Positions 23,085 to 34,760 of a DNA stretch of 64,000 nt are shown here, one piece after another. How positions within the stretch are numbered: the first letter of the stretch is position 1; each line of letters starts with the position of its first letter. The notes beneath the pieces were generated by a model. The model saw only the letters and a program-made list of their open reading frames with translations, made no database searches and was not told where the DNA came from. The translations under genes were made by a program, and so were the position numbers. This DNA comes from Deinococcus depolymerans. GTDB taxonomy: Bacteria > Deinococcota > Deinococci > Deinococcales > Deinococcaceae. The stretch covers positions 258,200-322,199 of the forward strand of contig NZ_BAAADB010000003.1 of the NCBI RefSeq assembly GCF_039522025.1, given 5' to 3'.

Positions 23085-23606
23085 ATGGTGCGTGGCGACC
23101 TGAACGTGTTCCCCTTCCTGTCCGTGATGCAGATGTTCCTGACCAGCGGACGTTCCGGACGGCTGAGCATCGACCACGTGCGTGGCGGGCAGCTGTGGAT
23201 CGAGCGGGGCGAGATCATTCACGCCGAGGTGGGCCGCCTGCGGGGTGACGCGGCGCTGCAACTGCTGTCCAGCCTGGACGGCGGCACCTTCACCTTCGAG
23301 GCGGAGCAGACGCCCAGCCAGCGCACCCTGAGCCTGCGCCGCGACTCCGCGCTGCGGCGACTGCTCGAGGACAGCGAGGCCTGGACGCCGCTGCTGCGCA
23401 CCTTCCCCGACTGGACCCAGCGGCTGAGTTTCACCGACCGCTGGAACGAGGCGCAGCCCGTCACGCGCGGCCAGTACCGGATGCTGCACCTGATCTCCGA
23501 CAGCAGCAGCATCCGCGCGCTGCTGGAACGCGCACCGGAGCCGCCCCGCGCGGCGCTGGACACCCTGCGGCCCTTCCTGCTGGCCGGCCTGATCGAACTG
23601 GTCTGA
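23085..23606 (+). CDS. DUF4388 (PATAN-like) domain protein
   Basis: A protein of 173 residues. Residues 1-95, starting MVRGDLNVFPFLSVMQMFL then SGRSGRLSIDHVRGGQLWIERGEIIHAE, match the DUF4388 family, often linked to signalling or gliding in bacteria. The C-terminal half (about 100-173) is helical and ends in a winged-helix-like segment DSSSIRALLERAPEPPR. There is no membrane segment. TAGACT 9 nt and GGAG 6 nt upstream support the start at 23085. Confidence 0.85.
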   Translation: MVRGDLNVFPFLSVMQMFLTSGRSGRLSIDHVRGGQLWIERGEIIHAEVGRLRGDAALQLLSSLDGGTFTFEAEQTPSQRTLSLRRDSALRRLLEDSEAWTPLLRTFPDWTQRLSFTDRWNEAQPVTRGQYRMLHLISDSSSIRALLERAPEPPRAALDTLRPFLLAGLIELV

Positions 23607-23677
23607 CCGCCCGCACGGACCCGGTCCACCACAAGTGACGTCCGGTCAGGCATGATGAGGGCAGCAGCGGAGGACCC

Positions 23678-24457
23678 ATGAGCGCGATCACGCGAACGAA
23701 CAACCGAGGCACCCCCGAAGGCGACCCCACCAGACGGGACCCCCAGGCGCGCCATGAACAGCGTCAGGACCAGACCGAACGGTCCGGCGCCAGCCTGCCC
23801 ACCCATCCCAGCTGGCGCTTCCAGGACCGCTTCGAACTGTGGGTCGACTGGCTCGAACGCGATTCCGGCGGGCACTGGAACCCGCACCAGAGCGTCCTGC
23901 AACGCAGCTTCCGCACCCGCGAGGACACCCTGCTGCAGGCCGAACGCTTCATCGGCCGCGGGGACTTTCCCATGAACGGCGGCAGCGCCACGCCGGTCAC
24001 GCTGCTGCGCAACCGCCGCGAGGCCCTGCTGGCGGCCTTCCGTGAGGCCGAGGGAGACGGCGTGACCCTGATCCGCGAGGTGATCTTCCCGGTCGGGGAG
24101 TACGCCCTGAGCCTGAAAGTCACCCGCGAACGCCTCGCGGACCCCATCCGCGCCAGTTTCGGCAGCGCCGCCAACCCGCTGCGCAGCCTCGCCGGGCAAC
24201 CCGTGAAACTCACGGTGCTGATCGAACACCCCTACGACGTACTGGAACGCGCGGGCGGCCTGCTGACCCTGGGTGACCGGGCCGCGCAGGTCGGCGCGCA
24301 CACCCAGGACTTCGCGGCGGGAACGCCGGTCACGGGCGTCCCGTACCGCCACGCGACCGTCAGCGTGTCACGCGGCCTGCTGAAAAAACCCCTGCTGTAC
24401 CGCTACGAGGTCATGGAACCCGATCCCGAAGACCCCCCGTCCCCGCCCGGCCCCTGA
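23678..24457 (+). CDS. Conserved hypothetical protein, soluble
   Basis: A protein of 259 residues, with GGAGGA before the ATG. The N-terminal 45 residues are polar and low in hydrophobics (RTNNRGTPEGDPTRRD). A Trp-rich segment follows (WRFQDRFELWVDWLERDSGGHW), then a mixed alpha/beta region and an acidic, Pro-rich tail. There is no signal peptide, membrane helix or catalytic motif that I recognise. It lies 71 bp after the DUF4388 gene on the same strand and may be co-transcribed with it. Confidence 0.75.
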   Translation: MSAITRTNNRGTPEGDPTRRDPQARHEQRQDQTERSGASLPTHPSWRFQDRFELWVDWLERDSGGHWNPHQSVLQRSFRTREDTLLQAERFIGRGDFPMNGGSATPVTLLRNRREALLAAFREAEGDGVTLIREVIFPVGEYALSLKVTRERLADPIRASFGSAANPLRSLAGQPVKLTVLIEHPYDVLERAGGLLTLGDRAAQVGAHTQDFAAGTPVTGVPYRHATVSVSRGLLKKPLLYRYEVMEPDPEDPPSPPGP

Positions 24458-24460
24458 CGG

Positions 24461-25024
24461 TCAGGCGCGCAGTTCACCCAGCGCCCCCAGCGGCACGCTT
24501 CCCCTGTACAGCACGTGCGGCACGTCCATCCACAGGATCAGCGGCGCGCCGACCGGCAGGGCGTGCAGGCGCGCGAGCGTCCCGGCTGGTGGCTCACTGA
24601 CGGCCCGCAGCGTCCGGGCATCCAGCGGCCGCTCGTCGGCCGGGTCGTGGTCCGGTTTCACCCCACCCGGCCAGGGCCGCGGCAGGTGCACGCAGGCCCG
24701 CGCCGGGTCCAGATCGGCCGCGCTGAGCGTCCAGAACCGGACAGGCGGCACCTCGCGCCCGCCGGCCCGCACGGCGTCCAGCAGTGGCCCCGGATGCACC
24801 GGGGAGAAGAACAGCACGTCGTTCCACAGACAGGCCAGCCGCTCCACCCGCTCCTGCATCAGGGCCTCGCGGCCCACGTACTTGGCGGCCTCACGGGCAT
24901 ACACGTCCGGATGAAGCTCCCGCAGGACATTCAGGGACAGCAGTGAGTCGCCGCGCACGTCCCGCACCGCCCGGTGGTACAGCGTGAAAGGGCGCAGGGC
25001 CTCAGGGTCACTCGATTCCGGCAT
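24461..25024 (-). CDS. Conserved hypothetical protein
   Basis: A protein of 187 residues from ATG 25024. It contains no signal or membrane segment. Notable stretches are LYHRAVRDVRGDSLLSLNVLRELHPDVYAREAAKYVGRE and RLACLWNDVLFFSPVHPGPLLDA; the latter is spaced like a small-molecule or nucleotide-handling fold, but I cannot assign it. It converges on the preceding gene with only 3 bp between the stop codons and is divergent from the T-box leader. Confidence 0.7.
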   Translation of the reverse strand: MPESSDPEALRPFTLYHRAVRDVRGDSLLSLNVLRELHPDVYAREAAKYVGREALMQERVERLACLWNDVLFFSPVHPGPLLDAVRAGGREVPPVRFWTLSAADLDPARACVHLPRPWPGGVKPDHDPADERPLDARTLRAVSEPPAGTLARLHALPVGAPLILWMDVPHVLYRGSVPLGALGELRA

Positions 25025-25099
25025 CGGCCCATCATGCGGCCCAGCTGGCCGGGAGGACCATGCGCCCTCTGGCAGATGCGCCGGCCCCCCCGCCCGCCC

Positions 25100-25386
25100 T
25101 ATACTGCGTGGGCAGTGACCGGGAAGAGTACCCGGGGAACGCGCCCACAGGAAGCCCGCCCCGTGACTGAGAGGGCGGCGCGGGAGGCACCCGGCGAACG
25201 TCGCCCGCGAGCAGGTCGGCAGAAATCCCCCGCGCCGGGGGAGAGTAGATCCGTCCGGGTGCGCCCGACACAGCGCGACGAGCGCCCCGCCCGCAGCGGG
25301 GAACAGCGGTGGTACCGCGGGACGGTCACGTGACGTCTCGTCCGCAGGAGGCCTGTTCAGCAGAGGCCCGGCGGACGGGACGTTTT
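25100..25386 (+). ncRNA. T-box leader (tRNA-sensing riboswitch) upstream of NUDIX-valS
   Basis: The 14-nt T-box core is readable as AGCGGTGGTACCGCGG (25304-25319), and an AG-bulge-like GAGAGGG and a GAGAGTAGA segment lie upstream. The terminator form is TCTCGTCCGC pairing with GCGGACGGGA (about 25335-25380), followed by TTTTT. GTC at 25200-25202 in CGAACGTCGCC is a plausible Val specifier codon. TATACT at 25100-25105 is the likely -10. Uncharged tRNA binding should prevent termination and raise expression of the two downstream genes. Confidence 0.93.
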
Positions 25387-25430
25387 TCTGATTCCCGCCG
25401 CCCCATTCCCACCGGAGGTGCTCTTTTCGC

Positions 25431-25949
25431 ATGGTCACGTTCTACCCAACCCAGCCGGCTGCCCGCGCCGACGCCGCCGTGCGCGGCCTGCGCGAGAAGG
25501 TCGTGTGCTTCGTGGTGCGCGGCGAGGCCAGCCCGGAACTGCTGGTGTTCGATCACGTGCCGGACGACAGCGGCGTGCAACTCCCGGCAGGCGGCGTGGA
25601 ACCCGGCGAGACGCCAGAGCAGGCCGCCGTGCGTGAACTGCGCGAGGAATCCGGCCTGAACCTCACCGGCCCGGAGTTCCTGACCTCCTACCTGTGGGAG
25701 GCGCACCTGCCCACCCGGTTCACGCGGCAGGTCTGCCACGCGTTCCTGCTGCGCGCCCCGCACGACCTGCCCCACACCTGGGCGTGCGACGCGGACGGCG
25801 AGCGCTTCGCATTCCGCTGGGCCCCGCTGCCCGCCCCCGCGCTGGACTGGGAGATGGACGCCGCCCTGCCGTGGGCGTGCGCGGCCCTGCGTCCCGCTCC
25901 CTCCTGCGCCACCCCGGACAGCGCTGAATCTGTCATCCTACCGAATTGA
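25431..25949 (+). CDS. NUDIX hydrolase
   Basis: A protein of 172 residues. The Nudix box runs from GGVEPGET to RELREESGL (about residues 53-75) with all conserved Glu and Arg residues present. Members hydrolyse a nucleoside diphosphate linked to another group, using Mg. The substrate is unknown; the extra C-terminal Ala/Pro-rich tail is not diagnostic. GGAGGTG lies 10 nt upstream of the ATG. It is located between the T-box leader and valS (57 bp before valS), so it shares tRNA-dependent control. Confidence 0.93.
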   Translation: MVTFYPTQPAARADAAVRGLREKVVCFVVRGEASPELLVFDHVPDDSGVQLPAGGVEPGETPEQAAVRELREESGLNLTGPEFLTSYLWEAHLPTRFTRQVCHAFLLRAPHDLPHTWACDADGERFAFRWAPLPAPALDWEMDAALPWACAALRPAPSCATPDSAESVILPN

Positions 25950-26006
25950 CTGCCGACTGGCCCGCTGCCCCTGTTCTGACCGCCCCCGTACCAAGGAGAC
26001 CCGCGC

Positions 26007-28817
<2,811 letters not shown>

Positions 28818-28828
28818 TCCCATGAGAG

Positions 28829-28860
28829 AAAGGCCGGACCCTGCACCGGGGTCCGGCCTT
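28829..28860 (+). terminator. Intrinsic terminator after valS
   Basis: AAGGCCGGACCC and GGGTCCGGCCTT form a 12-bp stem 12 bp after the valS stop, followed by CCTGTCTGTC. Confidence 0.9.
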
Positions 28861-28896
28861 CCTGTCTGTCGGGAGCGGGCGTGCCCTCCCTTCAGG

Positions 28897-30030
28897 TCAG
28901 GCGCGGCTCCAGGCGGCGGCCTGCGCCAGCGCGTGCACGGCGGCGTCCACATCCTGCTCGGTGGTGGCGGCCCCGAAGGAGAAGCGCAGGGTGGCGCGGG
29001 CGTCGGCGTCGTTCAGGCCCACGGCGGTCAGGACGTGGCTGGGCTGCATGGTCCCGGCGCTGCACGCGCTGCCGGCGCTGGCGGCCACGCCCAGCATGTC
29101 GAGGTTCATCAGCAGGGCCTCGCCGTCCGCGCCGGGCAGGGTGACGCTGGCGACCTTGGGGCTGCCGTGCGGGGCGTGGTTCACGCGCAGGTCCGGGATG
29201 GCCCGCGCGCCCGCCTCGAACCGGGCGCGCAGGGCGCTCAGGTGGGCGTGCGTGGTTTCGCGCGTCTGCTCGGCGTGCGTGAGGGCCACGCCGGCCGCGT
29301 ACACCCCGGCGGTGTCCTGCGTGCCGGGGCGGGTGCCGCCCTCCTGCCCGCCGCCGAGCGTGACGGCGTTCAGGTGCGTGCCGCGCTGCACGTACAGGAA
29401 ACCCACGCCGCGCGGCCCGCCCCACTTGTGCGCGCTGAACGTGGCGAACGTGACGCCCCAGGCGCCCAGGTCGACCGGCAGGACGCCGGGGGCCTGCACG
29501 GCGTCCGTGTGGTACGGCACGCCCCGCGCGGCGGCCAGCGCGGCCAGGGCGGGTGTGTCCTGCACGCTGCCGAGTTCGTTGTTGGCGTGGTGGATGGACA
29601 CCAGCGCCGTGTCGTCCCGCAGCGCGCCCGCCAGTTCGGCCGGGTCGTACTGCCCGTGCCGGTCGGGGGTCAGGAACGTGACCTGCCAGCCCTGCGCGGC
29701 CAGGGCGCGTGCCGGGGCCAGCACCGCCGAGTGCTCGGTGGGCGTGGTGATCAGGTGACCGGGCCGGCCGCGCGCGTCCTGCCACGCGCGGGTCACGCTC
29801 AGCAGCACGTGGTTGTCGCCCTCGGTGCCGCCCCCGTTGGCGATCAGGGTGCGCGGGTCGACCCGCAGCGCGGCGGCCACGCGGGCACGCCCTTCCTCCA
29901 GGCGTTCGCGGGCGGCCTGCCCGGCGGCGTGCACGCTGGCCGGGTTGCCGGGCAGCGCGGCGGCCTGCGCGTACGCGGCGAGCGCCTCGGGCGTCATGGG
30001 GTGCGTGGCGGCGTAGTCGAGGTAGATCAT
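28897..30030 (-). CDS. Cysteine desulfurase (IscS/NifS family)
   Basis: A protein of 377 residues. PLP-binding Lys202 is in FSAHKWGGPRG and the catalytic Cys323 in GSACSAGTMQPSHVL, the group I loop. The N-terminal IYLDYAATHPMTPEAL and TEHSAVLAPA are also typical. It removes sulfur from cysteine for iron-sulfur clusters, thio-tRNA and cofactors. No iscU or sufU lies nearby. It lies 23 bp downstream of the PASTA protein gene on the same strand. Confidence 0.95.
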   Translation of the reverse strand: MIYLDYAATHPMTPEALAAYAQAAALPGNPASVHAAGQAARERLEEGRARVAAALRVDPRTLIANGGGTEGDNHVLLSVTRAWQDARGRPGHLITTPTEHSAVLAPARALAAQGWQVTFLTPDRHGQYDPAELAGALRDDTALVSIHHANNELGSVQDTPALAALAAARGVPYHTDAVQAPGVLPVDLGAWGVTFATFSAHKWGGPRGVGFLYVQRGTHLNAVTLGGGQEGGTRPGTQDTAGVYAAGVALTHAEQTRETTHAHLSALRARFEAGARAIPDLRVNHAPHGSPKVASVTLPGADGEALLMNLDMLGVAASAGSACSAGTMQPSHVLTAVGLNDADARATLRFSFGAATTEQDVDAAVHALAQAAAWSRA

Positions 30031-30053
30031 CTCTGGTCAGCGTGTCACGTGGG

Positions 30054-31694
30054 TCAGGGCGTGACCGTGGCGTAATCCACGCCGTCGCGGCGGATGATGA
30101 ACACCGCGTCGCCGCGCACGGGAATCGCGCCGGCCGCCCGCTGGTTCGCCAGGGTCGCTGCGGGCGCGGCCGAGCGCACCACCCGTTCACCGTCGGCGTC
30201 CCGCACCAGGATGGCGTAGTTTCCGTCCGGCAGGTCACCGGGGAACACGTACTCGAAATTCACGGTGCGGGTCGCCGCGCTGCTGGGCGCAATTTCTGGC
30301 GTGACCGGCGCGGGCGCGCTGGTATCCGGCGTGACCGGCGTGCGGTCCGGAACGGCGGGTTCCGGTTCGGGCGGTGTGACCGGCGCTTCCGGCTGGGTCG
30401 GGACGGGCGGCACGTAGGCGGGCGGCAGGGGCAGGTTGCCGGCCGGGCGACTGGGCGCACTGTAGCGGGCGGAGGCGACCGTGAGTTTCACGGGGCTGCC
30501 GACCGCCACGCGCACGTAGGGGGCGGGTGACTGTTCCAGTACGCTGTTCTCCGGTTTGTCGCTGGGCCGGCGTTCCACGGACGTCACGACCAGCCCGGCG
30601 GCGCGGGCGTGTTCGCGCGCCTGCTCGTAGGTCAGGCCGGCGAGGTCTGTCAGCCACGTCTCCTTGCCGCTGACGCCGGTGCTGATCAGCAGCTGCACCG
30701 GCTGGCCGCGCTGGGCGCTGGACCCGGCCTCCGGCAGCTGCGCGATCACGCGGCCCTCGGCGGTGTTCGACAGCGTGCCGTCCACCTTCAGGACCTTGCC
30801 GATCAGCATGTTGCGGTCCTTCAGCGCGTCGCGCGCCTGATCGAGGTTCATCTCCTCCAGGCGCGGCACCTCGATGGCCGGCGGGTTGTTCACGGTCAGG
30901 GTCACGAGGCGACCCATCGGGAGTTTCGTGCCGCCCGCCGGGTCCTGCCGGATGATGCTGCCGATGGCCCGGCCGCCCGCCTGTCCCTGCGTGTACTCCA
31001 CGCGGAACCCGGCGTCCGTGAGGGCGCGGGCGGCGACCTTGGCTTCCTGCCCGGTGACGCTGACCACGTCCCTGACCGGAGGATTGAGGTAGATGGTGAC
31101 GGCCTGCGATCCCAGGTACGCCGCGCCGCCCAGCAGCAGCAGGCCCGGCACGAAGGTCAGCCACGCGCCGGGCTCGCGGCGGCGGCGGACCCGGCCCGTC
31201 TGCAGGGGCGCGAGCGTCTGGGCGTTGCGGGCCGCGATGTCCTCCGGGGAGCGCGGGGCGGGCAGCGGCGTCAGGTACGCGATCTGGGCGGCGTGATCCT
31301 CGATCAGGATCTCGGCGTCCGAGAGGGCGTACCCCTGCTCGGCCAGACGGGCAGCGAGGGTCTGCACGGCGTCCACGGTCTCCTGCGGCCGGACCTTGTG
31401 CGCCAGTGCCGCCGCGAGCGGCTGCCCGGTCACGGGTTTCCACACGGCGTAGTAGGCGCCGGGGCGGGCGACCACGTCCGTCAGGCCCGCCGGTTCCAGG
31501 GCGCGCAGCGCGGTGCGGTACGCGTGGAAGACCTGCCGGTCGGCGGGTGTGGCCACGGCGAACCACGCCACCCGCCGCGTGACCCCCTCGGCCGCGCGAA
31601 CCTCCGAGAGGGTCACCATGCCTCCAGCCGAGAGTTCACGAAGAACCTCGTACTTGCCGTCGATGACCCTGACCCTGCCCTCCTGACCCGTCAT
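30054..31694 (-). CDS. PASTA-domain membrane protein with degenerate kinase-like N-terminus
   Basis: A protein of 546 residues. Residues 12-180 resemble the fold of a Ser/Thr kinase (VIDGKYEVLRELSAGGMVTLSEVRA), but the VAIK lysine is replaced (VAWFAV) and no HRD or DFG motif follows. One membrane helix (about 205-225) leads to three PASTA repeats (VRDVVSVTGQEAKVAARALT, IEVPRLEEMNLDQARDALKD, WLTDLAGLTYEQAREHARAA), then a Pro-rich linker and a small C-terminal domain. PASTA domains bind peptidoglycan or muropeptides outside the cell. It is probably a pseudokinase sensor or scaffold (inference). TATGCT lies 9 nt before the ATG at 31694. Confidence 0.87.
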   Translation of the reverse strand: MTGQEGRVRVIDGKYEVLRELSAGGMVTLSEVRAAEGVTRRVAWFAVATPADRQVFHAYRTALRALEPAGLTDVVARPGAYYAVWKPVTGQPLAAALAHKVRPQETVDAVQTLAARLAEQGYALSDAEILIEDHAAQIAYLTPLPAPRSPEDIAARNAQTLAPLQTGRVRRRREPGAWLTFVPGLLLLGGAAYLGSQAVTIYLNPPVRDVVSVTGQEAKVAARALTDAGFRVEYTQGQAGGRAIGSIIRQDPAGGTKLPMGRLVTLTVNNPPAIEVPRLEEMNLDQARDALKDRNMLIGKVLKVDGTLSNTAEGRVIAQLPEAGSSAQRGQPVQLLISTGVSGKETWLTDLAGLTYEQAREHARAAGLVVTSVERRPSDKPENSVLEQSPAPYVRVAVGSPVKLTVASARYSAPSRPAGNLPLPPAYVPPVPTQPEAPVTPPEPEPAVPDRTPVTPDTSAPAPVTPEIAPSSAATRTVNFEYVFPGDLPDGNYAILVRDADGERVVRSAAPAATLANQRAAGAIPVRGDAVFIIRRDGVDYATVTP

Positions 31695-31764
31695 GCGCTG
31701 CCCAGCATAGCGCGGCCGCGTGCGAACGCGCCGCCGCCAGCGGGTGGCCCGCACGCCCCCCGCT

Positions 31765-32061
31765 TCACAGGCCGGCCGCGCGGGCCACCCAGTACGCCGC
31801 GAAGCCCCCCAGGATGCCCGCGGCGAGGTTGCGGCTGCGCCACATCAGCAGCCCGCCGGCCACCGCTCCCACCAGCCGCCGCGCCCACTCGGGGCTGCCC
31901 AGCACGTCCGGCACGACCAGCGCCGCGAACACGCTGACCGGCACGAAGCGCAGGAACGCCAGCCAGAACGGCGGCAGGTGCAGGCGGCCCAGGCTGAGAC
32001 CCAGCAGCCGGGCCGGGTACGTGACCGCCCACATCAGCAGCGTGACCAGCCAGCCGCTCAC
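31765..32061 (-). CDS. azlD: Branched-chain amino acid exporter small subunit AzlD
   Basis: A protein of 98 residues, GTG start overlapping the azlC stop (GTGA). It has four hydrophobic segments, including ALVVPDVL and LVGAVAGGLLMWRSRNLAAGILGGFAAYW, typical of AzlD. It forms an exporter of branched-chain amino acids with AzlC. Confidence 0.9.
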   Translation of the reverse strand: MSGWLVTLLMWAVTYPARLLGLSLGRLHLPPFWLAFLRFVPVSVFAALVVPDVLGSPEWARRLVGAVAGGLLMWRSRNLAAGILGGFAAYWVARAAGL

Positions 32062-32801
32062 GTCGCCTTCCCGCGGGCGGCGCGGCGGGTGGTGATCCGC
32101 GCGCCCAGCAGCGCCCCGCCCACCCCGGCCAGCAGGATCACCACTCCGCCCGGCAGCACCCGCCCCAGCAGCCACGCGCCCACCCCGGACGCCAGCGCCA
32201 CCAGCAGCGTCACGCGGCCGTCCAGCAGCGGCACCAGCAGGCCCAGGAACGCCAGCGGGAAGATCACGCCCACCCCCAGCGCCTGCGGGTCCGGCAGCGC
32301 GGCGCCCGCCAGCGACCCCAGCAGCGTCGAGGCGTTCCACACGGCGTACAGGCTGAGTTCGGCGCCCAGCAGGAACGCCAGACTCAGGCCGCCCGGATCG
32401 CGCGGTCCCGCCACGACCGTGACGCCGTACGCCTCGTCCGTCAGGAACTGCGCTGCCAGCAGACGCTGTCCCCACGGCAGCGGCAGCGTCCGCGACAGGC
32501 TCAGGCCGTACAGCACGTGCCGCGCGTTCAGCAGGAACGTGGTGGCCACCAGCGCCAGCGCGCCCGTCAGGGTCGACAGGCCGCCCCCCACGAACTGCCC
32601 GGCCGCCGCGAACTGACTGGCCCCGGCGAACACGGTCAGGCTCATCAGTTGCGTCTCCCAGACGCTCAGGCCCCCGGCCCGCGCGGTCACGGCGTACGCC
32701 ACCGCGAACGGCACCATGCCCGGCCACAGCGGCAGCAGCGCCCGGAACCCCCGCCAGAACGGCGGCCAGAACGCGGAACCAGGGGCGTGGGGGGCCGTCA
32801 T
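32058..32801 (-). CDS. azlC: Branched-chain amino acid exporter large subunit AzlC
   Basis: A protein of 247 residues from ATG 32801. It has about seven membrane helices. GFRALLPLWPGMVPFAVAYAV at the N-terminus, TVFAGASQFAAAG (about 55-67) and FLLNARHVLYGLSLSR are family hallmarks. It exports branched-chain amino acids or analogues with AzlD, encoded in overlap downstream. Confidence 0.93.
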   Translation of the reverse strand: MTAPHAPGSAFWPPFWRGFRALLPLWPGMVPFAVAYAVTARAGGLSVWETQLMSLTVFAGASQFAAAGQFVGGGLSTLTGALALVATTFLLNARHVLYGLSLSRTLPLPWGQRLLAAQFLTDEAYGVTVVAGPRDPGGLSLAFLLGAELSLYAVWNASTLLGSLAGAALPDPQALGVGVIFPLAFLGLLVPLLDGRVTLLVALASGVGAWLLGRVLPGGVVILLAGVGGALLGARITTRRAARGKAT

Positions 32802-32841
32802 CGCCGCGCAGTCTGACACAGCGCCGCCCGGAAGCCGCGTG

Positions 32842-32998
32842 ATTCGGACTGCCGTTTGTTTCGTTCACAGATCGGAACACCACCGATCTGTCAACGCCAC
32901 GTCCGGAACCCGCCCAGCTCCTCCTCTGCGGCGCAGCTCTCCGGGTCGCATCTGCTCGGACTGAAAGGTGGTGGCAACCCATTCAAGCGGAGTGCGTG
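32842..32998. repeat. Small noncoding repeat, full-length diverged copy
   Basis: It starts ATTCGGACTGCCGTTTG and ends GCGGAGTGCGTG, directly before the symporter stop codon (TTA 32999-33001). It shares TCTGCGGCGCAGCTCTCCG with the copy at 15989. Confidence 0.85.
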
Positions 32999-34546
32999 TT
33001 ACTGGCCGGGCGTGGCAGGCTGGACCCGGCCAGCCTGGAGGTCGGCGCGGTAGTTCGCCAGTTCCCGTTTCACGACGGGGAGCATCAGGTACAGCCCGAT
33101 GATGTTCGGGACGCTCATGATGAACAGCATCGCGTCACTCAGGTCGATCACGGCGCCCAGGTCCATGCTCGCGCCGATCACGATGAACAGCAGGAACACC
33201 CCCTTGAAGATGTTCGTGGCGACCTCGCTGGGACCGAACAGGTAACGCACGGCGCGCGTGCCGTAGTACGCGTAACTGATCATGGTGGAGTACGCGAACA
33301 TCAGGACCGCCACGGTCAGCAGCCAGCTGAACCACGGCGCGACGCTGCGGAAGGCGGTGTCCGTGATGCCCACGCCGTCCAGGCCTGCCCGGGTATACGC
33401 GCCGGTCACGACGATGGCGAGCGCGGTCATGGTGCAGATGACCACCGTGTCGATGAACGGTTCGAGCAGGCCCACGAATCCCTCCGTGACGGGCCGCTGG
33501 GTCTTGACCGGACTGTGCGCGATGGACGCCGTGCCGATCCCGGCCTCGTTGCTGAACGTGGCGCGCCGGATGCCCTGGATCATCACGCCGATCACGCCGC
33601 CCGTCACGCCCTGCGGTGAGAACGCGCCCTGCCAGATGGCGTTGAAGGCCGCCGGAATGGCGCCGGCGTTCGTGATCAGGATCACGATCACGGACCCCAC
33701 GTACAGCACCGCCATGACCGGCACGAGTTTCCCCGTCACGTTCGCGATCGAGCGGATACCGCCCAGGATGACCGCCCCGACCAGCGCCGCGAGGACCAGG
33801 CCGGCCAGCCAGCCGTTCCCGGCCAGCGGACTGGCGGCGCCGCCCGTGGCGTTCACCAGCTGCTGGAACGCCTGGTTGCTCTGGAACATGTTCCCGCCCC
33901 CCAGACTGGCGAAGACCATGCACACCGCGAACACCGACGCCATGACGCGCCCCAGCCCGGCGCGGCCCAGTTCGGCCAGTCCGTCGCGCAGGTAGAACAT
34001 GGGGCCGCCGTCCACCCGTCCGTCCGGCTGGATCTGGCGGTACTTCACGCCCAGCGTGCATTCCACGAACTTGGTGCTCATGCCCAGCAGGCCCGCCAGG
34101 ATCATCCAGAAGGTCGCGCCGGGTCCGCCGAGGCTGATGGCGACCGCCACGCCCGCGATGTTGCCCAGACCGACCGTGCCGGACACGGCGGTCGACAGCG
34201 CCTGGAAATGCGTGATGGTGCCGGGCGTGTCTGCGCCGGGCGTGTCGAAGCGGCCCCGGACGATCTGGATGGCGTGCCAGAACCCGGTCAGGTTCACGAA
34301 GCGGAAACTGACGGTGCAGACGACCGCGGCCAGCAGCAGCCACATGACGATCAGGGGAACCGGGACGCCAGCGACCGGCACGCTGGCGAACACCACGTCA
34401 CTCAGAAAGGAACTGACGGGCGAGACGACCGAATTGATGCGGGCGTCGAAACTCGCCTCAGGGGCGGCGGGAGTGGCCAGGGCCGTGGCCGTCAGGAAGG
34501 ACAGGCAGACTGCCAGCCGTCCGGGGGATGGAAAATTTGAACTCAT
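32999..34546 (-). CDS. Sodium:alanine symporter (AGCS family)
   Basis: A protein of 515 residues with about 10-11 membrane helices. The family signature is seen as GTVGLGNIAGVAVAISLGGPG (about 123-143); later TNAGAIPAAFNAIW and RATFSNEAGIGTASIAHSP are also typical. It imports alanine or glycine with Na+. The N-terminus carries a cleavable-type hydrophobic stretch ending in ATALATPA. TAGGGT lies 8 nt before the ATG. The gene ends at a small noncoding repeat. Confidence 0.95.
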   Translation of the reverse strand: MSSNFPSPGRLAVCLSFLTATALATPAAPEASFDARINSVVSPVSSFLSDVVFASVPVAGVPVPLIVMWLLLAAVVCTVSFRFVNLTGFWHAIQIVRGRFDTPGADTPGTITHFQALSTAVSGTVGLGNIAGVAVAISLGGPGATFWMILAGLLGMSTKFVECTLGVKYRQIQPDGRVDGGPMFYLRDGLAELGRAGLGRVMASVFAVCMVFASLGGGNMFQSNQAFQQLVNATGGAASPLAGNGWLAGLVLAALVGAVILGGIRSIANVTGKLVPVMAVLYVGSVIVILITNAGAIPAAFNAIWQGAFSPQGVTGGVIGVMIQGIRRATFSNEAGIGTASIAHSPVKTQRPVTEGFVGLLEPFIDTVVICTMTALAIVVTGAYTRAGLDGVGITDTAFRSVAPWFSWLLTVAVLMFAYSTMISYAYYGTRAVRYLFGPSEVATNIFKGVFLLFIVIGASMDLGAVIDLSDAMLFIMSVPNIIGLYLMLPVVKRELANYRADLQAGRVQPATPGQ

Positions 34547-34715
34547 GAAGGTTCACCCTACCGAGCGGACCTTCATGAAGATGAAACGCCCCTGAAGGAC
34601 GCGCCCGGTCAGGTCCGTTCCACCCTGTGGTTCTGCCGCGCGGGCGGTGGCCGGACCCGGCGGGCCCATCATGAAGACGGGCGGCGCAGCTCACCGGGGG
34701 GGCCGCGCTCCCCGC

Positions 34716-34746
34716 TTGACCCTCACGTGGCGGGAGGGCCTACGCT
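34716..34746 (+). promoter_or_regulatory. MerR-type promoter with 19-bp spacer
   Basis: -35 TTGACC (34716-34721) and -10 TACGCT (34741-34746) are separated by 19 bp containing the dyad CCCTC-N9-GAGGG. An over-long spacer with a dyad between -35 and -10 is the hallmark of promoters activated by MerR-family proteins. It drives the MerR gene at 34761, so autoregulation is likely. Confidence 0.7.
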
Positions 34747-34760
34747 GCCTTTCAGGAGGG

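Noticed and set aside
30054..31694. Active PASTA Ser/Thr kinase.
   Set aside because: No catalytic Lys, HRD or DFG motif is present.
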